DNA of 8,866 bases from an uncultured Chloroflexota bacterium (GTDB lineage Bacteria; Chloroflexota; Anaerolineae; Anaerolineales; Villigracilaceae), in NCBI GenBank assembly GCA_903837815.1, contig CAILWD010000193.1, forward strand, positions 1-8,866. The letters are read 5' to 3'. Below, piece by piece: positions 5,439 through 8,866 of this stretch. Position numbers and translations under genes: made by a program. Positions within the stretch are counted from its first letter, which is position 1; each line of letters opens with the position of its first letter. The notes under the pieces are model-generated. The model did no database searches and had not been told where the DNA came from. It saw nothing but the letters and a program-made list of their open reading frames with translations.

Positions 5439-5467
5439 AAGACAAAAACGCGAATGGGATTTATAAT
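5439..5467 (+). promoter_or_regulatory. Promoter of the sugar ABC ATPase gene
   Basis: AAGACA (5439-5444), 17 bp, TATAAT (5462-5467). The -10 is perfect and the -35 matches 4 of 6. It lies just after the SET terminator candidate and gives a leader of about 30 nt carrying a GGAGG ribosome site (5491-5495). Confidence 0.5.
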
Positions 5468-5503
5468 CAAGTCACTATATTCTATCGACTGGAGGATTTT
5501 CCC

Positions 5504-6604
5504 ATGGCTAGTGTTACGTATAAGAATGTATTCAAAAAGTTTGGTGATCTGATGATCATCAAAGACCTCAACATCACGGTTGAAGACAAGGAATTCCTTG
5601 TGCTGGTTGGGCCCTCGGGCTGCGGCAAAACCACCGCCCTGCGTCTGCTGGCCGGCCTGGAAGAAATCACCGACGGCCAGATTGTCATCGGTGACCGCGT
5701 GGTCAATGACGTTGCGCCCAAGGACCGCGACATTGCCATGGTCTTCCAGTCCTATGCCCTGTACCCGCACCTTTCCGTGTACGACAACATGGCATTCGGA
5801 CTCAAACTCCGCAAAACCCCGAAAGATGAAATCAAACGCCGCGTGAGTGAGGCTGCGGATATTTTGGGCATTCAGGAATTACTCCAGCGCAAGCCGCGCC
5901 AGCTTTCGGGAGGTCAGCGCCAGCGTGTGGCAGTTGGACGCGCCATCGTCCGCGAGCCCAAGGTCTTCCTCTTCGACGAGCCGCTCTCCAATCTCGATGC
6001 CAAACTTCGCGTTCAAATGCGCGCCGAGATCAGCAAACTGCACCAGCGCCTGCAAACCACTTTCATCTACGTAACCCACGATCAGACCGAAGCCATGACC
6101 ATGGCCACTCGCATTGCAGTCATCAATAAGGGACAATTGCAGCAGCTGGATACGCCGCAGAACCTCTACGATTATCCCAACAACCTGTTTGTGGCTGGCT
6201 TCATCGGGTCGCCCGCCATGAATTTTTTCCCCGCCAAGATTGTCACTGAGGGCAATAAAATCATGGTGGATACCGTCGATTTCAAGGTGCAGGTTCCCGA
6301 AAAATCAGCCAAGCCATACGCGGGCATGAACGGACGGAGCGTCATCTTTGGCATTCGCCCTGAAAACATCCACGACCCCGAATTTGCCCCGCAAATTACC
6401 CGTGCTGAAAAAGTCTCCACCAAGGTGGATGTGACCGAACTAATGGGCAACGAGACCCTGTTGTATCTCGTCAGCGGCAAGAACACCTTTGTTGGTCGCG
6501 TGGACCCGAGGTCGAAACTACGCGTGGGCGACGTGGCAAACGTGCTTTTCGATATGGAAAAATTCCACATCTTTGACGCGGAAACCGAGCAAGCAATTCG
6601 ATAA
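5504..6604 (+). CDS. ugpC: Sugar ABC transporter ATP-binding protein, UgpC/MalK/MsmX type
   Basis: This is the cytoplasmic ATPase that powers a CUT1-type carbohydrate importer. The ABC domain spans about residues 3-237, with Walker A GPSGCGKT (36-43), Q-loop Q82, signature LSGGQ (134-138), Walker B VFLFDEP (154-160, catalytic E159) and switch H192. The C-terminal TOBE/MOP-type domain (about 238-360), including the GIRPENI motif (283-289), is typical of MalK, UgpC and MsmX proteins, and the 366-aa length fits. The start at 5504 has GGAGG 8 nt upstream; an upstream in-frame ATG (5354) lies before the promoter and is rejected. No permease or substrate-binding protein is nearby, and the gene sits between its own promoter and a strong terminator, as for a shared ATPase serving several importers. 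Substrate (maltodextrin, glycerol 3-phosphate, other sugars) cannot be told from the sequence, so the symbol denotes the family only. Confidence 0.95.
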   Translation: MASVTYKNVFKKFGDLMIIKDLNITVEDKEFLVLVGPSGCGKTTALRLLAGLEEITDGQIVIGDRVVNDVAPKDRDIAMVFQSYALYPHLSVYDNMAFGLKLRKTPKDEIKRRVSEAADILGIQELLQRKPRQLSGGQRQRVAVGRAIVREPKVFLFDEPLSNLDAKLRVQMRAEISKLHQRLQTTFIYVTHDQTEAMTMATRIAVINKGQLQQLDTPQNLYDYPNNLFVAGFIGSPAMNFFPAKIVTEGNKIMVDTVDFKVQVPEKSAKPYAGMNGRSVIFGIRPENIHDPEFAPQITRAEKVSTKVDVTELMGNETLLYLVSGKNTFVGRVDPRSKLRVGDVANVLFDMEKFHIFDAETEQAIR

Positions 6605-6622
6605 GCCAGCCGCCGCAATATG

Positions 6623-6667
6623 AAAAGCGACAGTCACCTCTTCGCAAAAGGGTGACTGTCGCTTTTT
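6623..6667 (+). terminator. Strong intrinsic terminator after the ABC ATPase gene
   Basis: AAAAGCGACAGTCACC (6623-6638) pairs perfectly over 16 bp with GGTGACTGTCGCTTTT (6651-6666) around a 12-nt loop, ending in TTTTT (6663-6667). The A-rich left flank gives a T tract on the other strand too, so it can work in both directions. It separates the ATPase from the GH13 gene. Confidence 0.9.
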
Positions 6668-6718
6668 CAAAGGGGGCCGGCAATGCGCGGTAAATTCATA
6701 ATTAACAAGGATACATTC

Positions 6719-8191
6719 ATGCCAATTCCAAAATGGGTAAAAGATGCCGTCTTCTACCAAATCTTTCCAGACCGCTTTGCAAAAAGCGGCCGCAAACCAT
6801 CGGGCTCTTTGCCCTTTGAAGACTGGAACACGCCGCCCACAGTTCACGGCTTTAAAGGCGGCGATTTGTACGGGGTAACCGAAAAACTGGATTACCTGCA
6901 AAAACTCGGCATCAACGCCATTTATTTCAACCCGGTCTTCGCCTCGGCAAGCAACCACCGGTATCATACCTACGACTATTACAACATCGACCCCCTGCTG
7001 GGCGGAAACAATGCGCTTAAAAAATTACTGCGAGAAGCGCACAAGCGCGAAATCCGCATTATATTGGACGGCGTTTTCAACCATGCCTCGCGCGGATTCT
7101 GGCAGTTTCACCACGTACTGGAAAACGGCAAGGGATCGCCCTATGTCAACTGGTTTTACTTTGACCCGGAACGACTGGAAGGACGCCGCCAATGGGGAGC
7201 CTACCCCGCCTCAGGCGAACTGCACGCGCTAAAAAACGGTGAAGGCAGTTTCAAAGCCATTGGTTACCAAGCCTGGTGGAATTTGCCCGCCCTGCCCAAG
7301 TTCAACACCCACACGCCCGCTGTGCGCGAATTCCTGTTTGATGTTGCCGAATATTGGATCAAATTCGGCGTGGACGGCTGGCGGCTGGATGTGCCGGCAG
7401 AAATTGACGACGACGAATTCTGGCGCGAGTTCCGTCGCCGCGTGCGGGCGGTCAACCCTGAAGCGTATATCGTCGGCGAAATCTGGCACGAGGCGCAACG
7501 CTGGTTGCAGGGTGACCAGTTTGACGCGGTGATGAACTATCCCATCGCAGCGCTTGCGTTAAATTTCTTCGCCGCCAACCACCTGAATTTTGGAGCCATC
7601 CAACATGCGGGCGGTATCAAAGATCGCATTCGCCCAACCAACGCCTGCGATACCGCCAATGAACTAGACCGTTTGCTGAACCTCTATCCTGAAGAAATTA
7701 CTCATGCTCAATTAAATCTACTCGACAGTCACGATATGCCGCGTTTCCTCACTTGCGCCAGCGGCAACAAGGATTCGCTCAAACTCGCTTGGTTGTTTAT
7801 GTTCACCATTCCCGGAGCGCCCTGCATTTACTACGGAGACGAAGTCGGCGTGGATGGCGGCCATGATCCAGACTGCCGCAAAGCATTCCCATGGGATGAA
7901 GCCAGATGGGATAAAGACCTGCTTGAATATGCAAAAGCCTGTATCGCTTTGCGAATAAAGCACGCCGCCCTGCGGCGCGGATCTTACGAACGGATTCATG
8001 CCGAGGGTGAAATGTTAGCTTACGCCCGCTCGCATGGTACGGAGACTCTGATCACTGCTTTCAACGCGTCGGAAGAGGAAAAAACCCTCAATCTCTTTCC
8101 GCAGAAGAAGGCAACTGTGCTGTTTGGAAAACCCTCCTTTTCCGGCAATCAGATCGTCATCCCGCCGCGCAGCGGAGTGGTGTTGAAGTGA
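6719..8191 (+). CDS. Glycoside hydrolase family 13 (alpha-glucosidase / cyclomaltodextrinase / neopullulanase-like), 490 aa
   Basis: This is a predicted intracellular retaining alpha-glucan hydrolase acting on maltodextrins or cyclodextrins. The (beta/alpha)8 barrel spans about residues 5-400: region I DGVFNH (117-122), LPKFN (192-196), region II GWRLDVPAE (220-228) with nucleophile D224, region III VGEIWH (252-257) with acid/base E254, and region IV LLDSHD (334-339) with stabiliser D339. A short beta-sandwich domain C follows (about 403-490). LPKFN and GWRLDVPAE resemble the neopullulanase/cyclomaltodextrinase group, but the usual N-terminal starch-binding domain of about 120 residues is absent and WVKDAVFYQIFPDRF begins almost at the start. 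No signal peptide is seen. The ATG at 6719 has AAGGA 7 nt upstream; an alternative ATG at 6683, with AGGGGG upstream, would add 12 residues. No clear promoter is visible between the terminator and the start. Neighbours yjbQ and a DJ-1 gene follow on the same strand. Confidence 0.93.
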   Translation: MPIPKWVKDAVFYQIFPDRFAKSGRKPSGSLPFEDWNTPPTVHGFKGGDLYGVTEKLDYLQKLGINAIYFNPVFASASNHRYHTYDYYNIDPLLGGNNALKKLLREAHKREIRIILDGVFNHASRGFWQFHHVLENGKGSPYVNWFYFDPERLEGRRQWGAYPASGELHALKNGEGSFKAIGYQAWWNLPALPKFNTHTPAVREFLFDVAEYWIKFGVDGWRLDVPAEIDDDEFWREFRRRVRAVNPEAYIVGEIWHEAQRWLQGDQFDAVMNYPIAALALNFFAANHLNFGAIQHAGGIKDRIRPTNACDTANELDRLLNLYPEEITHAQLNLLDSHDMPRFLTCASGNKDSLKLAWLFMFTIPGAPCIYYGDEVGVDGGHDPDCRKAFPWDEARWDKDLLEYAKACIALRIKHAALRRGSYERIHAEGEMLAYARSHGTETLITAFNASEEEKTLNLFPQKKATVLFGKPSFSGNQIVIPPRSGVVLK

Positions 8192-8245
8192 AGCCATCAC
8201 TGCCTTTGAGTTTCTTCCGCAGAAAGGAAGGGAAAAAGTAAATTT

Positions 8246-8665
<420 letters not shown>

Positions 8666-8671
8666 GGCAAA

Positions 8672-8866
8672 ATGAAACTACAGGGAAAAATAATCGCAAC
8701 CTTGATCGCCGAGGGCGCAGAAGACTTGGAATACTACGTCCCGCTGATGCGCTTGCAGGAGGAAGGCGCAAAAGTCCTGTCGGCAGGGCTGGATCTGAAA
8801 CCCGTCAAAGGGAAAAACGGGCTGGTCATCACGCCCGACGCCGCCATCGAATCCTTGAACGCAAGC
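8672..8866 (+). CDS. DJ-1/PfpI family protein, 5' end only
   Basis: The first 65 residues are in the window and the frame is open to the end. The N-terminal strand and turn KIIATLIAEGAEDLEYYVPL (residues 6-25) match the DJ-1/PfpI/ThiJ superfamily: a hydrophobic strand, then A-E-G-x-E-D-x-E with the conserved glutamate, then helix P-L-M-R-L-Q-E-E-G and strand AKVLSAG (33-39). A G-K-x-G-L and T-P-D-A-A-I-E segment follows, as in PfpI-type proteins. The nucleophilic cysteine lies further on, outside the window. Family roles include glyoxalase/deglycase-like, protease and chaperone activity, which cannot be resolved here. The start is 6 bp after the yjbQ stop, with a GTGAGG ribosome site overlapping that stop, so the two are likely translated from one message. 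Confidence 0.85.
   Translation, partial: MKLQGKIIATLIAEGAEDLEYYVPLMRLQEEGAKVLSAGLDLKPVKGKNGLVITPDAAIESLNAS

Noticed and set aside
5354..5503. N-terminal extension of the ABC ATPase to 416 aa
   Set aside because: It contains the terminator, the promoter and the GGAGG site; ABC homologues begin close to MASVTYKNVFKKFG.

Overview
The window looks like chromosome from an uncultured or little-studied bacterium, most likely a Chloroflexota member (Anaerolineae-like). That placement is inferred from protein flavour: a class IV aminotransferase, a UgpC/MalK-type ATPase, a short GH13 enzyme, YjbQ, a SET protein and a radical SAM-HhH protein, with moderate GC and mixed Shine-Dalgarno use. No rRNA, tRNA or CRISPR array is visible.

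Layout. Bases 1-231 are the 3' end of a class IV (branched-chain type) aminotransferase. It converges, with only 10 bp between stop codons, on a complete minus-strand tyrosine recombinase (242-1153) driven by a perfect TTGACA-N17-TATAAT promoter. A 342-bp non-coding stretch follows, with a 14-bp inverted repeat and pyrimidine-rich repeats. A PiT-family phosphate permease (1496-2482, +) comes next, converging on a cysteine-rich 4Fe-4S protein (2529-3335, -). That gene is divergent from a radical SAM/helix-hairpin-helix protein of the putative DNA modification/repair type (3504-4655, +). A small SET-domain lysine methyltransferase with a post-SET zinc motif (4823-5314, +) follows with its own promoter and palindromes. 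Then come a stand-alone sugar ABC transporter ATPase (5504-6604, +), closed by a strong terminator, an intracellular GH13 maltodextrin-type hydrolase (6719-8191, +), YjbQ (8246-8665, +) and the start of a DJ-1/PfpI protein (8672 to the window end, +).

How they fit. The ATPase and the GH13 enzyme plausibly serve uptake and intracellular breakdown of alpha-glucans, but a terminator separates them and no permease or binding protein is present. GH13, yjbQ and the DJ-1 gene are co-directional and closely spaced, so they may be co-transcribed. The remaining genes look like single transcription units. The parts least explained by standard housekeeping are the SET protein with its promoter-overlapping palindrome, the radical SAM-HhH protein without its usual uracil-DNA-glycosylase-like partner, the 16-cysteine Fe-S protein with a leader hairpin, and the lone recombinase with an inverted repeat around its start. 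I do not see a clear multi-gene novel system. These are separate leads.
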